In this document: in pieces, positions 45,595-53,843 of the stretch
Layout: each line of letters begins with the position of its first letter
How positions within the stretch are numbered: the stretch's first letter is position 1
Assembly: GCF_900240405.1 (NCBI RefSeq)
Contig: NZ_OEQK01000003.1
Coordinates: forward strand, 186,001 to 250,000
Origin: Salirhabdus sp. Marseille-P4669
Lineage (GTDB): Bacteria; Bacillota; Bacilli; Bacillales; Alkalibacillaceae
Reading direction: 5' to 3'
DNA: 64,000 nucleotides
Position numbers and translations under genes: made by a program
Notes under the pieces: generated by a model
The model's database searches: none
Seen by the model: the letters and a program-made list of their open reading frames with translations, nothing else
Told to the model about the DNA's origin: nothing

Positions 45595-46179
45595 TTATTT
45601 ATTCATGGTTTGTTCTAAATGCACGGAGCAATTTAATAATGTACATTCCCAATTATTATCCTGCTTCTCAAAAATAGATAAAGACGTATTGTGGAAACCT
45701 TTATCGAAGGTTTCATCCTTTAATAAAGTAATGAAGAGTTGTTTTAAAGTAGCCCCATGGCTTACAAATAAAATTCTTTTATTAGGGTATTGTAAACATG
45801 CTTCTTCTATAGCAGAAAGGCTTCTTTTACGTACATCTGTGGTGCTTTCCTCACCGAAGTCGATATCCTTCCATGAAGTTCCCCATTTTTCCACTCTTTC
45901 TGCTTCTGTTGTCCCTTCTAAAAGTCCAAACCCTCTTTCTTGTAATCGTTCGTCTTTATAAAGAGGAATATTAAGTTTATCTGCTATTGCTTTTGCAGTT
46001 GCATACGCTCTCGATAAGTGACTGGATATAATGAGATCCCAATTCTCACCAGTCAATCGGTTTGCAAGGGCAATTGCTTGGTCCTTTCCTACATGATTAA
46101 GAGGTATATCGGTCTGACCCTGTGCCCTTCTTTCTACATTCCAGTCCGTCATACCATGTCTAATCAAACCAATTTTCAT
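45595..46179 (-). CDS. histidine phosphatase family protein (phosphoglycerate mutase-like)
   Basis: 194 residues from ATG 46179, GGGGAGAG upstream; a longer in-frame ORF lacks a site. Catalytic RHG motif: KIGLIRHGMTDWNVERRAQGQTDIPLN, phosphate/second His in the conserved FVSHGATLKQLF, and ERGFGLLEG. Broad-specificity phosphatase of the alpha-ribazole/PhoE type. Confidence 0.92.
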   Translation of the reverse strand: MKIGLIRHGMTDWNVERRAQGQTDIPLNHVGKDQAIALANRLTGENWDLIISSHLSRAYATAKAIADKLNIPLYKDERLQERGFGLLEGTTEAERVEKWGTSWKDIDFGEESTTDVRKRSLSAIEEACLQYPNKRILFVSHGATLKQLFITLLKDETFDKGFHNTSLSIFEKQDNNWECTLLNCSVHLEQTMNK

Positions 46180-46352
46180 TAAGTTTCTCTCCCCTATACC
46201 ATTTTCTATTAGTTTATCATTTTTATGATTAGTAAACACCATAAGAAATTCAATAATTGCATAGTCTTTACTATATAAATCTTTCAAAAGCTCTTCTCCC
46301 CTGCTCTTATCTATGATAGAATTTACCAAATTGTTGAGCTAGGAGTGATGAA

Positions 46353-46916
46353 ATGAGACTAGTATTACTATTTGGACCGCAAGCAGTTGGTAAAATGACC
46401 GTAGGACAGGAATTAGCAAAAATGACAGGATTAAAACTATTTCACAACCATATGACAATAGATTTAGTCTTGAATTTCTTTGAATACGGAACCCCACCTT
46501 TTAAGAGACTTGTGAATTCATTTCGCAATGAAATCCTAACGGAAGTAGCAAATAGTGATTTACCTGGTGTCATATTTACATATGTTTGGGCATTTGATAT
46601 GAAGGAGGATTGGGAATCTGTAGACCGAATAACAAACATATTTGAAGCGAAAGGCAATGACGTATACTATGTTGAACTAGAAGCAGATGTGGAAGAACGT
46701 CTAAAGCGAAATGTAACTACAAACCGACTAGAAAATAAACCTACAAAGCGCAATATTGAAATGTCCGAAAAAGATTTACTTACGACTTACCAATCTCATC
46801 GATTAAATTCGAATGAAAACGAGATTAATCGAAAGAATTATCTAAAGATAAACAATACTAAACGGTCGGCAATTGATGTTGCTAAGGAAATAAAAGATCG
46901 TTTTCAATTACCGTAA
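46353..46916 (+). CDS. P-loop kinase-like protein (shikimate/AAA family)
   Basis: 187 residues. Walker A-like GPQAVGKMT at residues 8-16 (GxxxxGK, Met replacing Ser/Thr), followed by a kinase-type LKLFHNHMTIDLVLNFF and a LID-like ERLKRNVTTNRLENKPTKRN segment. Probable small-molecule kinase; the substrate is unknown. TAGGAGTGATGAA precedes the ATG. Confidence 0.75.
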   Translation: MRLVLLFGPQAVGKMTVGQELAKMTGLKLFHNHMTIDLVLNFFEYGTPPFKRLVNSFRNEILTEVANSDLPGVIFTYVWAFDMKEDWESVDRITNIFEAKGNDVYYVELEADVEERLKRNVTTNRLENKPTKRNIEMSEKDLLTTYQSHRLNSNENEINRKNYLKINNTKRSAIDVAKEIKDRFQLP

Positions 46917-47047
46917 AAAGATACAGATTTAGTTTTGTTATGATAACCACAGAGCTCCAACGACCTTCATAAGAGGCTAATATAGACGGGACGCGGACTG
47001 TTTTGATGGTTTATTGTAGCCATATCCTAAGAAAAAGCCCTATAAAA
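46917..47047. other. spacer before second repeat array
   Basis: No gene or recognised motif. Confidence 0.4.
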
Positions 47048-47310
47048 CATAAATACTCGTCATTCGAAGTAGAATATTCTTCGACTTAATCCTTTTACAA
47101 GTCTATTTGAAGCATTTATTCGTCAAAATTCTTTGTACACGTCTAATGACCGTTTTTATTCGCCGATTTGATTGAAATACGCTTTCATTATGAAAAATAC
47201 AAGTTAATTTAAAAAATTCGCGTTAATCTTCCTCATTTACGCGCCGAAACTAGTAATATACAAGCCGAAAACAAAAAATACGCGTCCCTCTTCAGGCTTG
47301 TAGTAAATCT
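47048..47310 (+). repeat. 12-unit degenerate ~20.4-bp repeat array ending in ACAAGCC hairpin (copy 2)
   Basis: Cores start at 47055, 47076, 47097, 47118, 47137, 47158, 47179, 47199, 47218, 47239, 47260 and 47280 (ACTCGTC, ATTCTTC, ACAAGTC, ATTCGTC, ACACGTC, ATTCGCC, ACGCTTT, ACAAGTT, TCGCGTT, ACGCGCC, ACAAGCC, ACGCGTC). The step series 21,21,21,19,21,21,20,19,21,21,20 equals that of copy 1 except one step. It ends with GGCTTGT (47295-47301) pairing with unit 11, followed by TAGTAAATC. It lies between convergent genes. Confidence 0.85.
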
Positions 47311-47355
47311 AGCATTTGGTAATTATTCCACATCAGGTGCTAAATATCCCTTTCT

Positions 47356-47616
47356 TTATCCCTCATAGGTCGCAATTCCTAAAATCATACAAATCACCAA
47401 AAAAAGGATTAGATATTTTATAGAACGCCACCAAGCTATGACAAAGGATTGCTTTTCGATGACAATGTAATATACTACATTTCCTCCTATAATAGACGTA
47501 AATAATCCAACGCCAAAAGCAAGCCAGATGTGGTGCGTATAGAAGTAAATGAGTGGGATGCAAAAAAACAGTAAAGGTAAGAAGAATTTCCACCGATTTT
47601 GAAAATAATGCAACAT
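47356..47616 (-). CDS. small membrane protein, 86 residues
   Basis: ATG 47616 with AAGAGGTTGAAGG upstream. Three hydrophobic segments (FFLPLLFFCIPLIYF, AFGVGLFTSIIGGNVVYYIVI, YLILFLVICMILGIA) and few charges. No recognisable family. An overlapping frame reading 47363-47626 is discounted. Confidence 0.6.
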   Translation of the reverse strand: MLHYFQNRWKFFLPLLFFCIPLIYFYTHHIWLAFGVGLFTSIIGGNVVYYIVIEKQSFVIAWWRSIKYLILFLVICMILGIATYEG

Positions 47617-47726
47617 TAGCCTTCAACCTCTTTTCCTTGTTTTCTTTCTTTTAAAAAAGAACAGGCCCCTCCTAACTATATTCGTTTTCACTATATCGTT
47701 TTATTATTTGTTTTGTATATGTTTTC

Positions 47727-47885
47727 TTATTTCCATTCTTTTCGTTTTTTAATGGAATGTATCATTACCATTTTGTACTTAAGAATCTTCATTGAAGAAA
47801 GAGCTAAATCCAAGAGAATAATCCCGATTTTTGTCTTGTCCAGAGTTTTTAGGATGATAGGCTCGTTATATTGCCTATAGCCCAT
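47727..47885 (-). CDS. possible small protein, 52 residues
   Basis: ATG 47885 with AAGGGGAG seven bases upstream. Lysine-rich, with a short hydrophobic stretch (IGIILLDLALSSM). No family recognised; only the good binding site supports it. Confidence 0.4.
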   Translation of the reverse strand: MGYRQYNEPIILKTLDKTKIGIILLDLALSSMKILKYKMVMIHSIKKRKEWK

Positions 47886-48014
47886 ATAAACTCCCCTTAA
47901 GGAACGATACAAGCATTAATTACAATATATTAAGTTTTTTGAATATTTCAATTTTATTCTACATTTGTGATAATTATTATGTACTAAATAATTTGTAGGG
48001 GGTCTCAAATAGAG

Positions 48015-48797
48015 ATGAAAAGAAAATTATTATTATCTTTTGTACTAATAACGACACTAGCTTTAGTTGCAGCATGTGGTTCAAGTGAATCGAGTGGAGA
48101 TGGAGATGGAGATGGTGGCAAAGTCTACTCTGTTGCAACAGATTCTAATTTCCAACCATTTGAATATATGAATCCAGAAACAAATGAATTAGAGGGATTC
48201 GATATTGATTTAATGAAAGCCATTGCGGAAGAAGCTGGATTCTCCGTTGATTTTGAAACAATGGAGTTTGATGGATTACTAGGCTCTATGAGAACAGGGA
48301 AGAACGACATCGGTATTGCTGGTATTTCCATTACAGAGGAGCGTAAAGAAGAAATCGATTTCTCAGATAAATACTATGACTCTGGTTTGATTTTGGCTGT
48401 ACCCGTTGATTCTGACATAGAATCTGTAGAAGATCTAACAGCCGATCATAAAGTTGGTGCACGTCAAGGTTCTACAAGTGAAGATTACTTACTAAACAAC
48501 ACCGATGCAGAAGTATCGGCATTCCCAGAAATCGTAACAGCTTATATGGATCTTCAAGCAGGTAGACTAGATGCTGTATTATACGATTTACCAAATGTCC
48601 AGTACTACATTAAGGAAAACGCTCAAGACGAATTGAAAACGGTAGGAGAAGTATTGGAAGGGCAGCCTTATGGTATTGCTTTCCCGAAGGATTCCGATTT
48701 AGTAGAACCAGTAAATGAAGCATTGGCCACTTTAAAAGAGAATGGAACGTATGCCGAAATTTACGAGGAATGGTTTGGTACTCAACCACCACAATAA
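48015..48797 (+). CDS. amino-acid ABC transporter substrate-binding lipoprotein
   Basis: 260 residues. Signal peptide with lipobox LVAAC, then a Ser/Gly/Asp-rich linker. Family-3 binding protein: YSVATDSNFQPFEYMNPETNELEGFDIDLMKAIAEEAGF and GKNDIGIAGISITEERKEEIDFSDKYYDSG. With permease and ATPase genes downstream it forms a full importer, of the glutamine/arginine/cystine type (GlnH, ArtP relatives). A terminator separates it from the permease, so it is probably made in excess. Confidence 0.93.
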   Translation: MKRKLLLSFVLITTLALVAACGSSESSGDGDGDGGKVYSVATDSNFQPFEYMNPETNELEGFDIDLMKAIAEEAGFSVDFETMEFDGLLGSMRTGKNDIGIAGISITEERKEEIDFSDKYYDSGLILAVPVDSDIESVEDLTADHKVGARQGSTSEDYLLNNTDAEVSAFPEIVTAYMDLQAGRLDAVLYDLPNVQYYIKENAQDELKTVGEVLEGQPYGIAFPKDSDLVEPVNEALATLKENGTYAEIYEEWFGTQPPQ

Positions 48798-48828
48798 AAA
48801 ACACATTATTTTCTAACTAGAATTCAAG

Positions 48829-48866
48829 CGTAACAAGTTATGTGCTTGTTACGCTCTTTTTAAAGG
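48829..48866 (+). terminator. intra-operon terminator between binding protein and permease
   Basis: GCGTAACAAG / CTTGTTACGC stem with a 7-base loop followed by TCTTTTTAAA, 13 bases before the permease start. Partial readthrough would give more binding protein than permease. Confidence 0.8.
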
Positions 48867-48879
48867 AGAGATTATTAGA

Positions 48880-49542
48880 ATGATAGATGCATTAATGGAT
48901 TCTGCCTATATAAAATCGATCCCCTTCTTATGGGAAGGTTTAAAAATAACAATTGGTATTACCGCAGTTGGACTTTTTTTTGGTATAATTATAGGAACTA
49001 TTGTTGGGCTAGGAAAGCTTTCTAAGCTTAAAATAATTCGGGCTATTTGTACAGTATATATTGAGGTGATAAGAGGTACGCCTATTCTTGCGCAAGCCTT
49101 ATTTCTGTACTTCGGTATTTCTGAGGATTTAATCGGGCTGAATCTTAATGCCTTTACAGCTGGGGTTATTGCCATTGCAGTAAATGCCGGTGCCTATATT
49201 GCCGAGATAGTTCGTGGCGCTGTATATTCGATTGAAAAAGGACAGCATGAAGCAGGACGTTCCTTAGGTTTAACGAAAGGACAAACGATGCGCTATATTA
49301 TTTGGCCTCAAGCCTTTAAACGTATGATTCCTCCTCTTGGGAACCAATTCGTTATAAGCTTAAAAGATACCTCCGTATTCTCCGTTATAGCTGTTCAAGA
49401 ATTAGTTTATAAGGCAAAACAATACTATAATGCGACATTTGATATTTTTGAAACGCTTGTAATGGTTTGTATTTTTTATTTAATTATTACCATTCCAATC
49501 GGGATCATTTTAAGAAGATTAGAAAGGAAGCTGGATGTATAA
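48880..49542 (+). CDS. amino-acid ABC transporter permease
   Basis: 220 residues, about five membrane helices. Typical motifs: [37 protein letters not shown] and the EAA loop [38 protein letters not shown]. Partner of the binding protein upstream and the ATPase that overlaps its end. AAAGGAGAGATTATTAGA precedes the ATG. Confidence 0.94.
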   Translation: MIDALMDSAYIKSIPFLWEGLKITIGITAVGLFFGIIIGTIVGLGKLSKLKIIRAICTVYIEVIRGTPILAQALFLYFGISEDLIGLNLNAFTAGVIAIAVNAGAYIAEIVRGAVYSIEKGQHEAGRSLGLTKGQTMRYIIWPQAFKRMIPPLGNQFVISLKDTSVFSVIAVQELVYKAKQYYNATFDIFETLVMVCIFYLIITIPIGIILRRLERKLDV

Positions 49543-50266
49543 TATGATTTCAGTAAAAGACTTACACAAAAGCTTTGGTGAATTAGAAGTATTAAAAGGA
49601 ATAGATGCTGAAATAAAAGAAAGTGAAGTAGTATGTGTGATTGGACCATCTGGGTCTGGAAAGAGTACGTTTCTCCGTTGTTTAAATTTGCTTGAAGAAA
49701 TTACTTCAGGCCAAGTCATTATTGATGGTGAAGAACTAACCGACCCAAAAACAAACATCAACAACCTACGTACAAAGGTTGGAATGGTGTTTCAGCATTT
49801 CAACTTATTTCCACATAAATCTGTGCTTGAAAACATAACTCTTGCACCGATGAAAGTGAAAAAAATGTCACAAGAAGAAGCAAAAGAAATTGCAGTACAG
49901 CTCCTAGATAAAGTTGGTCTTTCGGATAAAGCAGACGTTTACCCGGAAAGTTTGTCTGGGGGACAAAAACAGCGTGTTGCTATCGCTCGTGCACTCGCAA
50001 TGAATCCAAAGGTTATGCTTTTTGACGAGCCAACCTCCGCATTAGACCCAGAGCTCGTCGGGGACGTGCTTCAAGTTATGAAGGATCTAGCTAAAGAAGG
50101 TATGACAATGGTTGTCGTAACGCATGAAATGGGATTTGCCCGCGAGGTTGGTGACCGTGTAATCTTTATGGATGAAGGGATTATTCAAGAGGAAGGCGAT
50201 CCAGAACAAATTTTTACAAATCCTCAAAACCCAAGAACACAATCGTTCTTAAGTAAAATTTTATAA
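49535..50266 (+). CDS. amino-acid ABC transporter ATP-binding protein (GlnQ-like)
   Basis: 243 residues. Walker [11 protein letters not shown]-loop [17 protein letters not shown], signature [40 protein letters not shown] (Walker B and D-loop), and switch His in VVTHEMGFA. Start is ATG 49535 overlapping the permease stop; ATG 49544 is an alternative that matches the family N-terminus. Drives import of the polar amino acid bound by the lipoprotein. Confidence 0.95.
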   Translation: MYNMISVKDLHKSFGELEVLKGIDAEIKESEVVCVIGPSGSGKSTFLRCLNLLEEITSGQVIIDGEELTDPKTNINNLRTKVGMVFQHFNLFPHKSVLENITLAPMKVKKMSQEEAKEIAVQLLDKVGLSDKADVYPESLSGGQKQRVAIARALAMNPKVMLFDEPTSALDPELVGDVLQVMKDLAKEGMTMVVVTHEMGFAREVGDRVIFMDEGIIQEEGDPEQIFTNPQNPRTQSFLSKIL

Positions 50267-50274
50267 GCAAATAA

Positions 50275-50325
50275 AGAGGTTCATACATATGCTGGTAAAT
50301 TCAGCATATGTATGGACCTCTTTTT
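50275..50325 (+). terminator. strong operon terminator
   Basis: AGAGGTTCATACATATGCTG / CAGCATATGTATGGACCTCT long stem followed by TTTTTC. Confidence 0.9.
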
Positions 50326-50447
50326 CATATCCGGCTTTCGGTGTAACTGTTTTCGAACGATAGACCGATATGAAAGTCATCCTGCATACGGTTCATAAAA
50401 TACCAATCCCTTACACTTACAGTGGTGAAACAAAAGAGGTGATTGGC

Positions 50448-50495
50448 ATGCTGAACTTATACGAATTAGAAATGTTAAGAGAGACCGTCGTGTAA
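50448..50495 (+). CDS. micro-ORF MLNLYELEMLRETVV
   Basis: 15 codons with GAGGTGAT six bases upstream. Its peptide resembles that at 51903 (pattern M-hydrophobic-N-hydrophobic-Y-E-hydrophobic-E). A sporulation-type -10-like CATACGGT lies about 55 bases upstream. Function unknown. It lies in the otherwise gene-free 50326-50581 gap. Confidence 0.45.
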   Translation: MLNLYELEMLRETVV

Positions 50496-50581
50496 AATAA
50501 AACAATCATAGCCACACATACACACTTCAAACAAAAACAATCATAGGAGAAAAAATCAAGAAAAAACGAGGAAGTAAACCA

Positions 50582-50618
50582 AGACCCTTTCCATCATAAT
50601 GAAAAGGGTCTTGGTTCG
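50582..50618 (-). terminator. terminator of TraB gene
   Basis: CCAAGACCCTTTTC / GAAAAGGGTCTTGG stem with a short loop. Confidence 0.75.
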
Positions 50619-51638
50619 TTATAATTGTTTTTCTACAGTGTAGCCTCGTTCTTCCAATAGCTTTATTATGCCTTGTTCACCAAAGTAATGAGCCGCACCT
50701 ACAATAACAAAGTATACCTCTCCTTCTCCTTCCGTTAAAAAGCCTTCGATTTTATCTGTCATCCCTACATTACGATCATCTAGCATGACTTTCATAAATT
50801 CTTCATCTTCAACTGTTTCCGCTTCTTCACTAAATAGATATTGTGACAAACCTTCTTCATCTCCACTCTTCCAAAGCTCTGTCATTTTTTTCATTTGCTC
50901 TTCATATTGATCCTGGTTTTCTACTGTGGACTGGAGTAAAGATTCCTGAATTTCTGGTGAAAAGCTATCCAACATATCCAACTGAAATTCTACACTTTCT
51001 AGCTCAATAATGTCCTTTTGTTCTTCTGTTGCAGCCTCTAAAAAGTGATAATCAATCCCAAGTGTAGAGTCATAGCCCAACAACATCACCTGCAAACTTT
51101 CCAAAACATTATATACATACCATGGTTCATAACCATTAACCGTGGCTAAAGGTATGCCAGTCTCTTCCAAATACTTTTTCACTTGTGCGTAAAGGTCTGC
51201 AGGGATATGGTCTTCTAATGTGGTGCCATCGGTGTATTGTGCGCGTTCATTTACTAACTGATTCATTTCAAAAACATTTACATTTACAATATCGGCCTCT
51301 ACCGCTAAATAATCAGATTCATCAAAAGCTTTTTCAATCTTTTCATGTAATGGATAAAAGTCCGGAGTAGCCACATGAATGGAGCCCAACATATATACCG
51401 TGTTGTTATTATGCGTTGATTTCCAAAGAAAACCCCCACTTCCTTCTCCTGTTGCTTCTTCCTGATTCGCATTTTCTTCTGCGCCCTCTTCAACTACTTC
51501 CTCATCTTCATTCGGTTCTACAGTTTCTGTTTCCTTTTGATCAGAATCCTTTGCTTCGTTTTTGTCATCACTGTTACATGCCACCATAACAAGTAGCAGC
51601 ATTGCTGTAAGTACGAACAGCAGCCATTTTTTTAGCAT
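50619..51638 (-). CDS. TraB/GumN family lipoprotein
   Basis: 339 residues from ATG 51638 (ATGAGG upstream). Lipobox MVAC, then an acidic Asp/Glu/Asn/Gln linker of ~45 residues. TraB/GumN domain with the two GxxH motifs: MLGSIHVATPDFYPL and VIVGAAHYFGEQGI near the C-terminus, plus conserved Glu/Asp in VEADI. TraB/GumN proteins are proposed metalloprotease-like enzymes (Tiki family); extracytoplasmic role. No partners nearby. Confidence 0.9.
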   Translation of the reverse strand: MLKKWLLFVLTAMLLLVMVACNSDDKNEAKDSDQKETETVEPNEDEEVVEEGAEENANQEEATGEGSGGFLWKSTHNNNTVYMLGSIHVATPDFYPLHEKIEKAFDESDYLAVEADIVNVNVFEMNQLVNERAQYTDGTTLEDHIPADLYAQVKKYLEETGIPLATVNGYEPWYVYNVLESLQVMLLGYDSTLGIDYHFLEAATEEQKDIIELESVEFQLDMLDSFSPEIQESLLQSTVENQDQYEEQMKKMTELWKSGDEEGLSQYLFSEEAETVEDEEFMKVMLDDRNVGMTDKIEGFLTEGEGEVYFVIVGAAHYFGEQGIIKLLEERGYTVEKQL

Positions 51639-51902
51639 ATTTTGCCTCATCTATTCTTCGTTCCTTTCCCTAGTACTTACCCAAATTTTCCAATTATTCA
51701 TCATAATACCATACCATTCTTAGATTTGCTATCGTGATATTTTACTAAAACGAAATGGAGAATGAATATGTACAAACGTGAACAATGAGAAAGGTCGTAG
51801 ATGCATATCCTCCTTAAGGCGGAAAAAAGTTCGTGCTTGCAACTGTTATGGAAAGTTTAGGATGTAGGTATACTGGAAATAAATAAGAAGGAGGTGATAC
51901 AG

Positions 51903-51956
51903 ATGATGAATATTTACGAAATGGAAAAGATTGCACAAGGATTACGCGTGAAATAA
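51903..51956 (+). CDS. micro-ORF MMNIYEMEKIAQGLRVK (first of a coupled run)
   Basis: 17 codons. AAGGAGGTGAT, a near-complete complement of the 16S 3' end, lies 4-5 bases before the first ATG. Similar peptide at 50448; the ending RVK recurs at 52051. First member of a run of four micro-ORFs ending in a terminator. Confidence 0.55.
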   Translation: MMNIYEMEKIAQGLRVK

Positions 51957-51992
51957 ACCAAGAGCAAAATGACGAGAAAGGAGAGATAAAAA

Positions 51993-52049
51993 ATGTTGAT
52001 GCCAAATAGAGTCCAATTAAAAATCACTGCGGAGGGTGAGGTGATATAA
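51993..52049 (+). CDS. micro-ORF 2 (18 codons)
   Basis: ATG 51993 with AAAGGAGAG upstream; encodes MLMPNRVQLKITAEGEVI. Its last codons contain the binding site (GAGGTGATA) of the next ORF, a coupled arrangement. Confidence 0.45.
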   Translation: MLMPNRVQLKITAEGEVI

Positions 52050-52050
52050 T

Positions 52051-52107
52051 ATGTTCGAAAATTTATTTGTAATTGAATATGAAATAAAGAATAGGCGTGT
52101 GAAGTAA
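52051..52107 (+). CDS. micro-ORF 3 (18 codons)
   Basis: ATG 52051, 1 base after the stop of ORF 2, with GAGGTGAT upstream; encodes MFENLFVIEYEIKNRRVK. Its stop TAA overlaps the ATG of ORF 4 (TAATG). Confidence 0.45.
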   Translation: MFENLFVIEYEIKNRRVK

Positions 52108-52148
52108 TGATGAAAAAGATAAATAACATGCGCTCAATCAAAATATAA
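52107..52148 (+). CDS. micro-ORF 4 (13 codons)
   Basis: ATG 52107 overlapping the ORF 3 stop; encodes MMKKINNMRSIKI. No independent strong binding site, so reinitiation from ORF 3 is the likely route. Confidence 0.35.
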   Translation: MMKKINNMRSIKI

Positions 52149-52193
52149 AGGACCCAATTTCAATTCGTATGGAAATGGGTCCTATTTTTAGGA
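52149..52193. terminator. terminator shared by micro-ORF run and amidase gene
   Basis: AGGACCCAATTTC / GAAATGGGTCCT stem with an ~10-base loop followed by ATTTTTA; convergent amidase ends 5 bases later. Confidence 0.85.
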
Positions 52194-52197
52194 AGCT

Positions 52198-53637
52198 TTA
52201 CATTTTTTTCAGTAGCGAATGTTGTAATCGCTTATAATGATGCTGCCACGGATTTACCGCCTCAAGCTCCGCTGCAAGTTGTAACAGCTTTTTTTCATCT
52301 CCTAATCTACCTGTAAACATCGAGCCAATTGGCATTCCACTTTCCGTCCAATAAAGCGGCACACTCATTGAAGGTTGTCCGGAAACATTAGCAATAGCCG
52401 GAAAACTAACGTAATTCACCATATTATCCAGCATATCTCCAATTGGGTCCACTTGATTGTATATAGTCCCTAAAGGAATTTCACTTTTATTCAAAACTGG
52501 TGTAAGAAGTACATCAAATTGATCAAAGTAGGATAGAATTTTTTTAATCTCCCGTTGCAGTAGTATTCGTGCTTCCTCATATTGAAGAGCAGAAATTTCA
52601 TATCCAGCCTTAAATAAGTTATACGATAACAGTTCCAAATTATCTCTACTTGGCTTTTCTCCTACCATTTCCGCAACATGTTTAATAATAACCGAACCAC
52701 TTCCAGCCCAAACATTAATGAACTGCTCTGTATAGACATCAAAATTAAAAGTTGGTGATTCTATTACTACCTCATGCCCAAGCGCTTCTAATAAAGAAGC
52801 AGTATAGGTTACAGCTTGTCTCGTTTCTTCGTCAATCACGGTTTGGCCATTCCAATCATATGCTACGCCAATTCGTAGCTTCGTTGGTTTTTCTGATAAT
52901 GCTTGAAGAAAGGAATCCGAAGACGTAATTTCTGGGAATGTGTCATATTTGCCCCCACCCTGCAAAACATCCAGGGCTAGGGCACTGTCACGAACGGATT
53001 TTGTTAAAACATGACTTGTACTTAATTGGTTAAAATAGTCCGAGTATGGAAGGCGTCCCCTAGATGGCTTTAATCCAAATACACCACAATAGGATGATGG
53101 GATTCGGATTGAGCCTCCTCCATCGCTACCTTGCGCAAGTGGTACCATACCAGTTGCTACTGCTGCAGCCGCTCCACCACTCGACCCTCCTGATGAAAGA
53201 CTTGGATCCCACGGATTTTTTGTTGCACCGAAAAGCTCTGGCTCAGTGGTTGGTAAAAATCCAAACTCTGGAGAATTGGTTTTTCCTAGAAAAATAAGGC
53301 CGGATTGCTGTAGACGGTCAACCACAACATCATTTTTGGAAGCAATTTGATTTTTTAATAGTTTTGAGCCTTGTGTAGAAGGATGGCCCTTTATATCATT
53401 TAATTCTTTTATAAGGGTAGGTACACCGCTAAATGGCCCCGATGCATATTTCTCCTCCTTCGCGACTTTAAGTGCTTCTTCAAACATGGTATAAACAACG
53501 GCATTTAGTTCGTCGTTATATTGTTCTATTTTCGAAATCGAGTGCTGGACAACCTCTTCTGCTTTAATTTCTCGTCGATCTACTAATTCTTTTATTCCGA
53601 TACCATCTAGCTCATTAAATTCCTTTATACCTGTCAT
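52198..53637 (-). CDS. amidase signature enzyme
   Basis: 479 residues, AS family length. Ser-cisSer-Lys triad: Lys in [12 protein letters not shown] (about 80), the Gly/Ser-rich core [35 protein letters not shown] (cis-Ser and nucleophile Ser about 155 and 180). It hydrolyses an amide (GatA-like fold, but no gatB/C nearby, so probably a free amidase). GGAGGACG precedes the ATG. Confidence 0.93.
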   Translation of the reverse strand: MTGIKEFNELDGIGIKELVDRREIKAEEVVQHSISKIEQYNDELNAVVYTMFEEALKVAKEEKYASGPFSGVPTLIKELNDIKGHPSTQGSKLLKNQIASKNDVVVDRLQQSGLIFLGKTNSPEFGFLPTTEPELFGATKNPWDPSLSSGGSSGGAAAAVATGMVPLAQGSDGGGSIRIPSSYCGVFGLKPSRGRLPYSDYFNQLSTSHVLTKSVRDSALALDVLQGGGKYDTFPEITSSDSFLQALSEKPTKLRIGVAYDWNGQTVIDEETRQAVTYTASLLEALGHEVVIESPTFNFDVYTEQFINVWAGSGSVIIKHVAEMVGEKPSRDNLELLSYNLFKAGYEISALQYEEARILLQREIKKILSYFDQFDVLLTPVLNKSEIPLGTIYNQVDPIGDMLDNMVNYVSFPAIANVSGQPSMSVPLYWTESGMPIGSMFTGRLGDEKKLLQLAAELEAVNPWQHHYKRLQHSLLKKM

Positions 53638-53777
53638 CCACTACGTCCTCCAATTTTATTAATGTGTATTGTCCATTATAGGTACGTTTACTTTAAGTAT
53701 TCCTGTTATGAAAATAATAGTCAACGTAAATACTCTCCCGGTTAAATTTATCAATAAAATGGTGAAACGAATCAAAC

Positions 53778-53838
53778 AAAAAATCCAAATCAACGGGAGA
53801 CACCTTCTAAAAGTGTGGTTGATTTGGATTTTTTCCAT
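53778..53838 (-). repeat. AAAATCCAAA terminator-type repeat (copy F)
   Basis: On the minus strand AAAAAATCCAAATCAAC, a middle with TTTTAGAAGGTGTC, then GTTGATTTGGATTTTTTGTTT. Same layout, length and central motif as copy E at 44956. It directly follows the MFS gene stop and should terminate it. Confidence 0.8.
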
Positions 53839-53843
53839 ACGTA

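Noticed and set aside
47363-47626. Alternative 87-residue minus-strand frame
   Set aside because: Overlaps the better-supported 47356-47616 gene, which has a proper binding site and membrane pattern.
47968-47982. Fur-like 7-1-7 box TGATAATTATTATGT ahead of the amino-acid ABC binding protein
   Set aside because: A 13 of 15 match in very A/T-rich DNA; the gene gives no iron link, so chance is likely.
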